From an uncultured Bacillota bacterium (GTDB lineage: Bacteria; Bacillota_I; Bacilli_A; RF39; UBA660), in NCBI GenBank assembly GCA_948466105.1, contig CAOJZR010000011.1, positions 1-10,653 of the forward strand: 10,653 nt of DNA, in the 5' to 3' direction. Positions 1 to 6,569 of this stretch are shown piece by piece. The translations under genes and the position numbers were made by a program. Position 1 is the stretch's first letter; the number at the start of each line of letters is the position of its first letter. Below the pieces are notes generated by a model. That model ran no database searches. It had not been told where the DNA came from and saw nothing but the letters and a program-made list of their open reading frames with translations.

Positions 1-1
1 T

Positions 2-751
2 AAATTTACTAATTTAACAATGACCTATACTGATGCAAAAGGGAATAAAGAGTATGCAGAATATACTAATGGATTGTGTCTAGAGTATTATGAATATGAT
101 GGAATTGTATTAAGTGCTGCCAATGATGATAATATTCACTTCAAAATACAATATACATCGGATTTTAACTTAGACCTTTCATTTATAAACTCAGATACGA
201 AGAATCTTATAGGTACAGATACTAATAAAATAATAATTGAAAATTTTAGTGAAATTCTATCTAGAATTAATGAATTAAAAAACATTAGTAGTATTAAACT
301 TAATATGGATGCATTAAATTTATTGCCAATATATAAACTTTTTTATAATGAAATACCTGATTTTAGCAATGATGAAATTAAAATTAGAATTCAGTTTATG
401 ATAACTATATTATCACATTTTGGATTAGTACTTAATAACAAATATACATTTGATGTAGTCAATGATTTACCAATATCAAAAGACCTTTCAAATGTTATTG
501 AAGATTTATTAATGAATAAACAAGTAGTTTGTCTTTTTGAAAGCTTAGAAATAGCACATGATTATAAGACAATAATAAACTTTGTAGTTGAAGAGTTAAA
601 AAAGGTTTTTGGTGAAACATATAACTCTTTTGAGGTTTTAAAAGATTTAAGCAAAGAGCTGTATGAATATAATAATAGTACAGAGAAAAATATTTCAATG
701 GAAAAAAGATTGGCTTTTATAAAACAGGTGAAAGCTAAAGGTAATAATTAA
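2..751 (+). CDS. Unrecognised protein, 5'-truncated by the window edge
   Basis: I do not recognise this protein. The reading frame is open from base 2 to the TAA at 749-751. The first ATG (base 20) has no ribosome binding site before it, and the six codons upstream are open, so the true start is probably outside the window. About 249 residues are visible. The first third is rich in Tyr, Asp and Asn and looks beta-like (TMTYTDAKGNKEY, then LCLEYYEYDGIVLS). The rest is mostly amphipathic helix, ending in a Lys-rich tail (KQVKAKGNN). There is no transmembrane segment, signal peptide, P-loop or Cys cluster in the visible part, so it is probably cytoplasmic. A strong hairpin with a U-rich arm begins three bases after the stop, so this is the last gene of its transcript. 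Being a gene is well supported by length and context; function is open. Confidence 0.7.
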   Translation, partial: KFTNLTMTYTDAKGNKEYAEYTNGLCLEYYEYDGIVLSAANDDNIHFKIQYTSDFNLDLSFINSDTKNLIGTDTNKIIIENFSEILSRINELKNISSIKLNMDALNLLPIYKLFYNEIPDFSNDEIKIRIQFMITILSHFGLVLNNKYTFDVVNDLPISKDLSNVIEDLLMNKQVVCLFESLEIAHDYKTIINFVVEELKKVFGETYNSFEVLKDLSKELYEYNNSTEKNISMEKRLAFIKQVKAKGNN

Positions 752-753
752 AT

Positions 754-787
754 AAAAATTACTAGCAATATTAAACTAGTAGTTTTT
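754..787 (+). terminator. Intrinsic terminator after the first gene
   Basis: Arms 754-765 and 776-787 pair over 12 positions (one G-U), around a 10-base loop. The 3' arm ends in five T and AT-rich sequence follows. It starts three bases after the stop codon, so it closes the transcript of the truncated first gene. Confidence 0.75.
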
Positions 788-1060
788 AATATATTTTTTA
801 AAGGTAAGAAATTGTTAAGTTATTTTTAATTTATAGTGCTTTGCTTAGTTCATATATTATAGCTAAGTATATCATAGAATTTAGTTAAATAATTAAAGGT
901 ACAGTTGCTTCTAATATAGCATTAACAGTTATATAATAAAACATTACAAATATGTGTGTATAAGAATTTTTTCATCAATTGTCAATGTAATACTAACTTT
1001 AAATGAATAAAAAGGTTCAGTAATTATATTTAAAGAATAAAACTAAGATAGTTTATTTAG
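788..1060. other. Intergenic stretch without a recognisable gene
   Basis: About 270 very AT-rich bases between a terminator and the promoter region of the thymidylate-kinase-like gene. No frame gives a credible protein with a ribosome binding site. Only a weak inverted repeat is visible (CTTAG and CTAAG near 845-868). I see no tRNA or riboswitch fold. Confidence 0.5.
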
Positions 1061-1067
1061 TTTTGGT

Positions 1068-1085
1068 TATAATATATGTTATAAT
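1068..1085 (+). promoter_or_regulatory. Probable sigma-A promoter of the tmk-like gene
   Basis: Two TATAAT boxes occur, at 1068-1073 and 1080-1085. The second is preceded by TG one base upstream (1077-1078), giving an extended -10 (TGTTATAAT), identical to the one before engB. No good -35 is present at 17 bases, which is tolerable for an extended -10. Transcription from the second box would begin near 1092, just before the ribosome binding site AAAGGTG at 1093-1099. Confidence 0.5.
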
Positions 1086-1104
1086 TATAATTAAAGGTGA
1101 AGTT

Positions 1105-1767
1105 ATGGAACAGAAATTAGTTATTATTGAAGGTGTTTGTGATGTAATTGGAAAAACAACACAGTTTGAAAAAATAGTAGAACAATTTCAAAGAGAAAAA
1201 ATAGATATTTTATATCATCATTTTCCTTCTTATAATACAGTACAAGGAAGTTTGGTAGAAAATTATTTAAATGGTAAATATGGTAATAAAGATCGTTTAT
1301 CACCATATTTAATTAATAGTTTGTTTGCGATAGATAGGGCAATTACTTGGCAAGAACTAAAAAAAAGTTCAAGTAAACTCATTTTATTTGATAGATATAC
1401 GACTTCTAGTCTTATATATCAAGCTGCCTTAATCGATGATGTAGAAGATAAAAAAAGATTTATTGATTTTGTTATAGATTATGAATATAATAAATTGGAA
1501 ATAAGAAAGCCAGATGTTGTAATTTTTTTGTATGCTTCTTTTGATTTGGTTCTTAAATTAAAGGAAGAAAGAAAGCAAAATGAGGGAATTATAAATGATA
1601 TTCATGAACGTGATTTAGATTATTTGCAAAAGGTTTATGATAATGCAATGTTTGTTGCAGATTATTTATCATGGAAAAAAGTTAAATGTGATAATGAAAA
1701 AGGTATGCGAGATATTATGGATATACATAAAGAAATAGATAAAATAATTAAAGACATGATGATATAA
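1105..1767 (+). CDS. Thymidylate kinase-like protein (dTMP kinase family, variant P-loop)
   Basis: Predicted to phosphorylate dTMP to dTDP with ATP in the cytoplasm. I chose ATG 1105 (220 residues) because AAAGGTG lies just upstream and the kinase core begins at residue 4 (LVIIEG). The frame extends upstream to 1063, but only as a poor AT-rich leader. Family signs are: the P-loop region at residues 9-20 (EGVCDVIGKTTQ); a substrate-side FPSYNTVQG segment at 40-48; FAIDRA at 74-79, as in the FAADR helix of Tmk; DRYTTSSLIYQ from residue 96, matching the DRY..S..YQ motif; PDVVIFLYA strand; and a lid region around ERKQNEG. The usual loop has GxxxxGK[ST]; here five residues separate the Gly from GKT, and the usual Asp-Gly pair reads Asp-Val. 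Free-standing with its own promoter and terminator, it may be a second Tmk rather than the housekeeping one. Another nucleoside monophosphate kinase is possible. Confidence 0.8.
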   Translation: MEQKLVIIEGVCDVIGKTTQFEKIVEQFQREKIDILYHHFPSYNTVQGSLVENYLNGKYGNKDRLSPYLINSLFAIDRAITWQELKKSSSKLILFDRYTTSSLIYQAALIDDVEDKKRFIDFVIDYEYNKLEIRKPDVVIFLYASFDLVLKLKEERKQNEGIINDIHERDLDYLQKVYDNAMFVADYLSWKKVKCDNEKGMRDIMDIHKEIDKIIKDMMI

Positions 1768-1772
1768 TTATG

Positions 1773-1806
1773 AAATACCTCAAACTGGAATGAGGTATTT
1801 TATATA
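1773..1806 (+). terminator. Intrinsic terminator of the tmk-like gene
   Basis: A perfect 10-bp stem (1773-1782 with 1791-1800) around an 8-base loop, beginning five bases after the stop codon. The trailing tract (TTTTATATAT) is only moderately T-rich. On the opposite strand the run is weak, so it mainly serves the forward gene. Confidence 0.7.
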
Positions 1807-2030
1807 TGTGAAAAAATAGTTAAAACCTGACTTGAAATTATTGATATACCAAAATTAATTAGAGAAAATTATAAGAATACTCAAAATATTATTAATGAAC
1901 AAGAAAGAAAAATCTGAATTTTATGAAAAGAGTACAACTTCGCTAAAGAGTAATCTCACAATATAACTTTTATCAAAGACCTAAAATAACAATAAAAATA
2001 TAATTAAATTTCAAGTTTCTTTTTGTTTTC
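1807..2030. other. Intergenic stretch before engB, no gene supported
   Basis: AT-rich sequence between the tmk-like terminator and the engB promoter. The longest notable frame is 28 codons (1831-1914) bounded on both sides by TGA. It has no start codon and no ribosome binding site. It may be decayed coding sequence, but I recognise no family in it. Confidence 0.4.
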
Positions 2031-2035
2031 TATTG

Positions 2036-2044
2036 TGTTATAAT
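2036..2044 (+). promoter_or_regulatory. Extended -10 promoter of the engB cluster
   Basis: TG at 2036-2037, one base, then TATAAT at 2039-2044 form an extended -10. The -35 position (TTTCTT at 2016-2021) is weak. Transcription would start near 2051, leaving a leader of about 20 bases with the ribosome binding site AGAGGTGA at 2059-2066. It probably drives engB and the genes behind it. Confidence 0.6.
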
Positions 2045-2070
2045 AAGGGAGAATTAAAAGAGGTGAATAA

Positions 2071-2652
2071 ATGAAAGTAACAAATGTCCATCTTGCGATA
2101 AGTGCTGTACGTCGTAGCCAGTATCCAACAGATAATTTACCAGAATACTTACTTGTTGGTAGATCAAATGTCGGTAAAAGTAGTTTTATAAATACTATTA
2201 TTGGCAGAAAAAATTATGCACGTACATCATCAAATCCTGGAAAAACACAAACAATTAATTTTTATTTAGTCAATGAAGCTTTCTATTTGGTTGATGCCCC
2301 TGGTTATGGTTATGCCTGTTTAAGTAAAAAGAAACAAAAAAAATTTGGTTTAATGATGGAAGACTATTTAACTAATCGGAAAAATTTAAGACAAGTTTTT
2401 ATGCTGATTGATTTTCGTCATAAACCAACTAGTGATGATATGATGATGTATAATTTTTTAAAACACTATAAAATTCCAGTAACTATTGTTGCTACTAAAA
2501 TTGATAAAATTGGAATAACTTTACAACAAAAACAACGTAATTCTATTTTAGAAGATATTGATTTAGTTGTAGGAGATGATTTTACAATGTTTTCAAGTGT
2601 AACTAAAGAGGGAAAAGAAGAGATAATGGAAAAAATTGAGAGAACTATATAA
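2071..2652 (+). CDS. engB: Ribosome biogenesis GTP-binding protein EngB (YsxC/YihA)
   Basis: Essential cytoplasmic GTPase needed for late assembly of the large (50S) ribosomal subunit in Bacillota. At 193 residues it has the usual family length. The G motifs are all in order: G1 GRSNVGKSS at residues 30-38; the family-typical NPGKTQTINF switch region from 55; G3 DAPGYGYA at 75-82, characteristic of EngB; G4 TKIDK at 142-146; and G5-like SSVTKEG at 175-181. The ATG follows AGAGGTGA at normal spacing, with a strong extended -10 further upstream. It is the first gene of a cluster that also holds an unknown ORF 51 bases downstream and der, a second GTPase of 50S assembly. That grouping fits co-expression for ribosome maturation. 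Nothing is missing or truncated, and I am confident of the identity. Confidence 0.97.
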   Translation: MKVTNVHLAISAVRRSQYPTDNLPEYLLVGRSNVGKSSFINTIIGRKNYARTSSNPGKTQTINFYLVNEAFYLVDAPGYGYACLSKKKQKKFGLMMEDYLTNRKNLRQVFMLIDFRHKPTSDDMMMYNFLKHYKIPVTIVATKIDKIGITLQQKQRNSILEDIDLVVGDDFTMFSSVTKEGKEEIMEKIERTI

Positions 2653-2703
2653 ATATTATCTCAATAATAAATTAAAATCATAAAATAGCATTAGGGTGAT
2701 TTT

Positions 2704-3192
2704 ATGAAAACAATTATTGATGATGATACTATTATAGTTTTTTTAGATAAAAGCTCTGCAGCTTTAATTGATTTTAAAAATAAGGAAGCATTAGAAAAAT
2801 ATTTTCGTAAACTCTTTAATCGAATAATAAAAAAACATGATATTATGTTAATGGGGTACTATGATATTGATGTTTACATTGACAAAATATATGGTGTTGT
2901 TTTAGAAATGCAAAAAGATGCGATTGATTATCCAGAATACTTTAAAGATGATATAGATATGTGTATTACTGTAAAAGAAAAAGAATTTCTTTATGAAATT
3001 GAAGATTATTTTGATATAAAAGATATTTTAAAAGATATTGATGTATATAAATATAAAAATAAACTTTACGTTAAGTTAAATGATAATATTGATACTTATA
3101 CATTTGGACGTATTTTAGAATTTAGTCAAATCGTTTACAATGATTTAGTAAATGTCGTTTTACAATGTGGTAAAAAAATAAATATAATATAG
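2704..3192 (+). CDS. Unrecognised acidic 162-residue protein between engB and der
   Basis: I do not recognise a named family. The start at 2704 has the ribosome binding site AGGGTGAT four bases upstream. The protein is soluble-looking, with no signal peptide or membrane segment, and rich in Asp, Lys, Ile and Tyr. It appears to alternate strands and helices: a strand near the start (TIIVFLDKSSAA), a helix around residues 26-44, then a Tyr- and Asp-rich strand pair (GYYDIDVYIDKIYGVVLEM). The second half holds FLYEIEDYFDIKDIL, then DVYKYKNKLYVKLND, then GRILEFSQIV. That half faintly resembles the C-terminal region of the ClpC adaptor MecA (acidic helix, LYKYxxKYYL strand), but this is a by-eye likeness only. 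It ends nine bases before der, whose ribosome binding site follows its stop, so it is almost surely co-transcribed with der and perhaps engB. Confidence 0.8.
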   Translation: MKTIIDDDTIIVFLDKSSAALIDFKNKEALEKYFRKLFNRIIKKHDIMLMGYYDIDVYIDKIYGVVLEMQKDAIDYPEYFKDDIDMCITVKEKEFLYEIEDYFDIKDILKDIDVYKYKNKLYVKLNDNIDTYTFGRILEFSQIVYNDLVNVVLQCGKKINII

Positions 3193-3201
3193 AGGTGACT
3201 T

Positions 3202-4515
3202 ATGAAAAAAACAGTAGCTTTAGTAGGAAGACCAAATGTCGGTAAATCAACCCTTTTTAATAGAATGATAGGTTCTAAGGTGTCGATAATAGAAGATACT
3301 CCAGGTGTTACACGTGATCGTATTTATGGTAAAGTAACTTTTTCCAATCATTTTTTTTATTTAATAGATACGGGAGGAATTGAAGTAGCTAATACTTCTT
3401 TTAACGATGAAATTAAAATTCAAGCAAATTTAGCAATAGATGAGGCAGATGTTGTGTTATTTGTTGTAGATGGAAAAGAAGGACTAACTTCTAGTGATTG
3501 GAATGTAAGAGATTTGCTAATTAAAGCTTCTAAAAAAGTTATTGTGGTTATTAATAAAGTTGATAGCAAGCTAGCAAAGGATCATTTGTATGATTTTTAT
3601 GAACTTGGTTTTGATAATTATTGCTTAGTTAGTGGTGAACAAAATACTGGTATTTATGATTTATTAGAAATTATTACTCAAGATTTTACAGAAAGTGATA
3701 ATCAAGATGAAGATACAATTAAATTTAGTATTATAGGGAGACCAAATGTCGGTAAAAGCAGTCTGGTTAATGCTCTTTTAAATGAAGAGCGAGTTATTGT
3801 TAGTGATATAGCAGGAACAACTAGAGATGCTGTTGATACGCCTCTTAGCTATTATGGAAAAGATTTTACTGTTATTGATACAGCTGGTATGCGTAAACGT
3901 GGCAAAATTTATGAGAATATAGAAAAATATAGCTTACTACGTTCATTAAAGGCCATTGACCGTTCAGATGTATGTATTCTTGTTATTGATGCTAGTGAAG
4001 GAATTATTGAACATGATAAGCATATTGCAGGTTATGCAAAAGAAGCAGGTAAACCTTTAATAATTGTTGTCAATAAATGGGATTTAATTGACAACAAAGA
4101 TGAAAATATGAAAAAGTTCACTAAAGAAATTCGTGCAAATTTTCAATTTGTTGCTTATGCACCAATTGTTTTCTTATCAGCGCTAACTAAAAAAAGAGTG
4201 CATACTTTAATGCCTGAAATAATCAAAGTGTATGATAATAGTCGTAAGCAGTTAAAGACAAGTATTATTAATGATGTTATAATGGAGGCTTATGTTTTAA
4301 ATCCTCCACCTTCATATAAAGGTAAACGCTTAAAGATTTATTTCACTAGTCAAGTTAGAGTTGCACCACCAACATTTGATATTAAAGTAAATAGTAAAGG
4401 ACTACTGCACTTTTCATATGAACGTTATTTAGAAAATAAAATTAGAGAATCATTTGATTTTGAAGGAACACCAATTATTTTGAATTTTAAAAACAAAGGT
4501 GAAGAAGAACTTTAA
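3202..4515 (+). CDS. der: Ribosome biogenesis GTPase Der (EngA)
   Basis: Double-domain GTPase essential for 50S subunit maturation; it acts on pre-ribosomes in the cytoplasm. The 437 residues match the family length. G domain 1: GRPNVGKST at 9-17, TPGVTRDR at 33-40, DTGGIE from 56, NKVD at 118-121. G domain 2: GRPNVGKSS at 179-187, GTTRDAVD, DTAGMRKRGKI at 226-236 (a Der hallmark), NKWD at 291-294. The C-terminal KH-like domain includes PPPSYKGKRLKIYF and the Q.R..PPTF segment. The start ATG follows GAGGTGA. A TATAAT lies 13 bases before the start, inside the end of the preceding gene. No terminator is seen before spoVIF, 52 bases on, so read-through into that gene is possible. The two P-loop segments are almost identical in DNA as well as protein. 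Confidence 0.98.
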   Translation: MKKTVALVGRPNVGKSTLFNRMIGSKVSIIEDTPGVTRDRIYGKVTFSNHFFYLIDTGGIEVANTSFNDEIKIQANLAIDEADVVLFVVDGKEGLTSSDWNVRDLLIKASKKVIVVINKVDSKLAKDHLYDFYELGFDNYCLVSGEQNTGIYDLLEIITQDFTESDNQDEDTIKFSIIGRPNVGKSSLVNALLNEERVIVSDIAGTTRDAVDTPLSYYGKDFTVIDTAGMRKRGKIYENIEKYSLLRSLKAIDRSDVCILVIDASEGIIEHDKHIAGYAKEAGKPLIIVVNKWDLIDNKDENMKKFTKEIRANFQFVAYAPIVFLSALTKKRVHTLMPEIIKVYDNSRKQLKTSIINDVIMEAYVLNPPPSYKGKRLKIYFTSQVRVAPPTFDIKVNSKGLLHFSYERYLENKIRESFDFEGTPIILNFKNKGEEEL

Positions 4516-4525
4516 AATATGACTT

Positions 4526-4552
4526 ACCAACTAACTAATTATGCATATAATA
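4526..4552 (+). promoter_or_regulatory. Possible sigma-K-type promoter of spoVIF
   Basis: AC at 4526-4527, a 16-base gap, then CATATAATA at 4544-4552. This matches the sigma-K pattern AC-N16/17-CATANNNTA exactly. The same box contains TATAAT (4546-4551), so a vegetative reading is also possible. A start about seven bases after the box would fall inside the ribosome binding site AGGAGG (4557-4562), which weakens the call. Confidence 0.4.
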
Positions 4553-4567
4553 TATTAGGAGGTAGTT

Positions 4568-4813
4568 ATGTTTAAGTTTACAGATAATTTTTTCAATAAT
4601 GTTGAGAAGAAGACCAAAGTCGATAAAAATACTATTTTAGATTTGGCTCAAAAACTACAAAAAACAGATTTGAAAAATGAAGGTACTTTAAGGGAAATAA
4701 TTCAAGAACTTGGTAAAATGACAGGAAGAGAAGTTAGCCGTGAGAATGAAAATAAAATAATTGAAGCGGTTGTTAATGATAAAGTACCTAGAGATATAGA
4801 TAAATTTTTCTAA
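4568..4813 (+). CDS. spoVIF: Stage VI sporulation protein F (SpoVIF) family
   Basis: Small, probably spore-specific protein; in B. subtilis SpoVIF (YjcC) is made late in the mother cell and affects coat assembly and spore resistance. The 81 residues fit the family: an N-terminal FKFTDNFFNNVEKKTKVDKNTIL segment, a DLAQKLQ helix, then LREIIQELGKMTGREVSRENENKIIEAV and the closing VPRDIDKFF. There is no signal or membrane segment. It has a full-consensus AGGAGG ribosome binding site. It sits between der and spoIVA; a YphE-type gene of the same family lies in this region in B. subtilis (recollection). A sigma-K-like box precedes it and a terminator overlaps its stop codon. Whether this copy is the true SpoVIF orthologue or the YphE paralogue cannot be settled by eye. 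Confidence 0.85.
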   Translation: MFKFTDNFFNNVEKKTKVDKNTILDLAQKLQKTDLKNEGTLREIIQELGKMTGREVSRENENKIIEAVVNDKVPRDIDKFF

Positions 4814-4839
4814 AAGTTTATGGAAATAAACTTTTTTTT
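4812..4839 (+). terminator. Intrinsic terminator of spoVIF
   Basis: Perfect 9-bp stem (4812-4820 with 4827-4835), loop TGGAAA, and a run of eight T from 4832. The first arm overlaps the spoVIF stop codon (4811-4813). It separates spoVIF and der transcripts from spoIVA. Confidence 0.85.
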
Positions 4840-4847
4840 ATAAAATT

Positions 4848-4876
4848 GCATATTTGTTATTATTTTTTCATATAGT
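4848..4876 (+). promoter_or_regulatory. Candidate sigma-E promoter of spoIVA
   Basis: GCATATT at 4848-4854 matches the sigma-E -35 consensus KMATATT completely. A 14-base spacer follows, then CATATAGT at 4869-4876, matching six of eight positions of CATACAHT. The predicted start is near 4882-4884, giving a leader of about 22 bases. Sigma-E control of spoIVA is established in B. subtilis, and the terminator just upstream means spoIVA needs its own promoter. Confidence 0.75.
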
Positions 4877-4905
4877 TTAGTGAACTAAAGGAAAGTAGGG
4901 ATTAT

Positions 4906-6381
4906 ATGGAAAAAATAGATATTATAAAAAGCATTACCGAAAGAACAGGAGGAGATATATATTTAGGTGTAGTAGGAGCTGTTAGAACAGGAAAATCAAC
5001 ATTTATAAAAAAATTTATTGAAAATTTAGTAGTTCCTAATATCGAAGATGAATATGAAAAAAAACGTGCGTTAGATGAGATACCACAATCAGCCCAAGGT
5101 AAGACAATTATGACAACAGAACCAAAATTTGTACCTAGTAATGCAGCTAAAATAAAAATTGATGATTTTTATAGCAGTGTTAGACTAGTTGATTGTGTGG
5201 GGTATGTTATTCCTGAAGCTAAGGGATATGAAGATGAGACTGGTCCTAGACTTGTTAAAACACCATGGTATCCAGAATCAATTCCTTTTGTCGAGGCAGC
5301 AGAAATTGGAACTGAGAAAGTTATTAAAGATCATTCAAGTATAGGTATTGTTGTAACTACGGATGGTTCAATTGGTGAAATAACTAGAAATAATTATATT
5401 GAGGCAGAACAGCGCGTTGTAAATGAGTTAAAAGAAATAGGTAAACCTTTTATTGTGTTATTAAACTCTGCACATCCAATGTTACCAGAAACAGAGCGTA
5501 TGGCTGAAACACTACAAAATGAATATAATGTTCCTGTAATGCCTATGAATATTGAAGCCATGACAGAAAGAGATATCTACTCTATTTTAAGAGAAGCTTT
5601 ATATGAATTTCCTGTTGTAGAAGTTAAAGTAGATATGCCAGAATGGATTGCATGTTTATCTCCAAATAATTGGTTAAAACAAATCTATATTGAAAAAATA
5701 AGAGAAAGTGTTATTGAAATTGATAAATTAAGGGATATTGATAATATTACTAGTCATTTTAACGACTGTGAGTATATCTCTAAAAGTTATCTATCAAATG
5801 TTGATACATCAACTGGAGAGGTAACTATTACATTAGAATCACCAAATGAACTATATAATCAAGTACTAAAAGATATAATAGGTGTTGATATCAAAAGTAA
5901 AAGTGATCTGCTTAATTTATTCCAAGATTATAATGAAGCTAAAATGGAATATGATCAAATCAAAACTGCTCTTAAAATGGTAAAAACAACAGGTTATGGA
6001 GTAGCAAGTCCTAGTTTAACAGATATGAAATTAGATACGCCTGAAATTATTAAACAAGGAAGTAGATATGGTATTAAACTAAAAGCTGTCGCACCTTCAA
6101 TTCATATGATTAGAGTTGATGTTGAAAGTACTTTTGAACCTATTATTGGTTCTGAAATTCAAAGTAAGGAGTTAATTAATTATCTTATGAAAGATAATGA
6201 TACTTCACCTGATAATATCTGGAAAAGTGAAATTTTTGGTCGCAGTTTAGATGTCATTGTTAAAGAAGGTATCCAAGCTAAACTATCTTTAATGCCTGAA
6301 AATGCCCGCTTTAAATTACAACAAACTCTAACTAAATTAGTTAATAAAGGTTCTGGAAATTTATTTGCAATTGTTCTTTAA
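4906..6381 (+). CDS. spoIVA: Stage IV sporulation protein A, spore coat basement ATPase
   Basis: SpoIVA coats the mother-cell side of the forespore outer membrane. It hydrolyses ATP to polymerise into the basement layer of the coat, and is also needed for cortex formation. The 491 residues are essentially full length against about 492 in B. subtilis. Conservation is very high. The Walker A motif GAVRTGKST lies at residues 24-32 with Lys30; the segment GKTIMTTEPKFVP follows, then RLVDCVGYVIPEAKGYEDE as the Walker B/switch region. The middle domain holds EAEQRVVNELKEIGKPF, and the C-terminal part holds ALKMVKTTGYGVASPSL, LKAVAPSIHMIRVDVES and LSLMPENARFKL, ending in GSGNLFAIVL. The C-terminal end, which binds SpoVM and membranes in B. 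subtilis, is intact. A sigma-E-type promoter precedes it and a terminator follows immediately, so it is a single-gene unit. Its presence implies a spore-forming host. Confidence 0.99.
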   Translation: MEKIDIIKSITERTGGDIYLGVVGAVRTGKSTFIKKFIENLVVPNIEDEYEKKRALDEIPQSAQGKTIMTTEPKFVPSNAAKIKIDDFYSSVRLVDCVGYVIPEAKGYEDETGPRLVKTPWYPESIPFVEAAEIGTEKVIKDHSSIGIVVTTDGSIGEITRNNYIEAEQRVVNELKEIGKPFIVLLNSAHPMLPETERMAETLQNEYNVPVMPMNIEAMTERDIYSILREALYEFPVVEVKVDMPEWIACLSPNNWLKQIYIEKIRESVIEIDKLRDIDNITSHFNDCEYISKSYLSNVDTSTGEVTITLESPNELYNQVLKDIIGVDIKSKSDLLNLFQDYNEAKMEYDQIKTALKMVKTTGYGVASPSLTDMKLDTPEIIKQGSRYGIKLKAVAPSIHMIRVDVESTFEPIIGSEIQSKELINYLMKDNDTSPDNIWKSEIFGRSLDVIVKEGIQAKLSLMPENARFKLQQTLTKLVNKGSGNLFAIVL

Positions 6382-6405
6382 AAATAGTATATTACTATTT
6401 TTTTT
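6381..6405 (+). terminator. Intrinsic terminator of spoIVA
   Basis: Perfect 9-bp stem (6381-6389 with 6393-6401), a 3-base loop and a run of eight T from 6398. The first arm begins on the last base of the stop codon. Confidence 0.85.
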
Positions 6406-6497
6406 GTTCATTTAAATAATATTAAAACAATATTTAATACTTAATGGAAAAAGAAAGAACAAATATCCAAAAAAAGCATTAAAATCATTAAAAAATC

Positions 6498-6526
6498 TTG
6501 CTTTTAGTGGAAAAAAATGATATTCT
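6498..6526 (+). promoter_or_regulatory. Vegetative promoter of hup
   Basis: TTGCTT at 6498-6503, exactly 17 bases, then TATTCT at 6521-6526, with TG one base upstream (6518-6519) as an extended -10. Transcription would begin near 6532-6534, about 36 bases before the hup start. This is the most complete sigma-A promoter in the window, as expected for an abundant nucleoid protein. Confidence 0.7.
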
Positions 6527-6531
6527 TTAAA

Positions 6532-6551
6532 TATAAGCAAGATAGCTTATA
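6532..6551 (+). other. Hairpin at the predicted 5' end of hup mRNA
   Basis: Seven-base arms (6532-6538 and 6545-6551) pair perfectly around the loop AAGATA. The stem begins at the predicted transcription start and stops three bases before the AGGAGG ribosome binding site (6555-6560). Terminal 5' stems can protect mRNA from decay; that role is inference here. Confidence 0.45.
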
Positions 6552-6569
6552 AATAGGAGGTAATAGAAT

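Noticed and set aside
495..698. 67-residue minus-strand ORF inside the first gene
   Set aside because: It is antisense to a longer open frame, has odd Tyr/Leu-rich composition and no ribosome binding site; it is a shadow.
1124..1306. 60-residue minus-strand ORF
   Set aside because: It lies wholly opposite the thymidylate-kinase-like gene, with low-complexity Phe/Leu content.
1831..1917. 28-codon open stretch between two TGA codons as a small or broken gene
   Set aside because: There is no start codon or ribosome binding site and no recognisable family; such stretches are expected by chance in AT-rich DNA.
2636..2664. Inverted repeat TTGAGA/TCTCAA at the end of engB as a terminator
   Set aside because: The stem is only 6 bp with a 17-base loop and no T run; the next gene follows closely.
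6474..6505. AAAAGCA/TGCTTTT inverted repeat overlapping the hup promoter as an operator
   Set aside because: The arms are about 18 bases apart and very A/T-simple; nothing else supports a regulator site.
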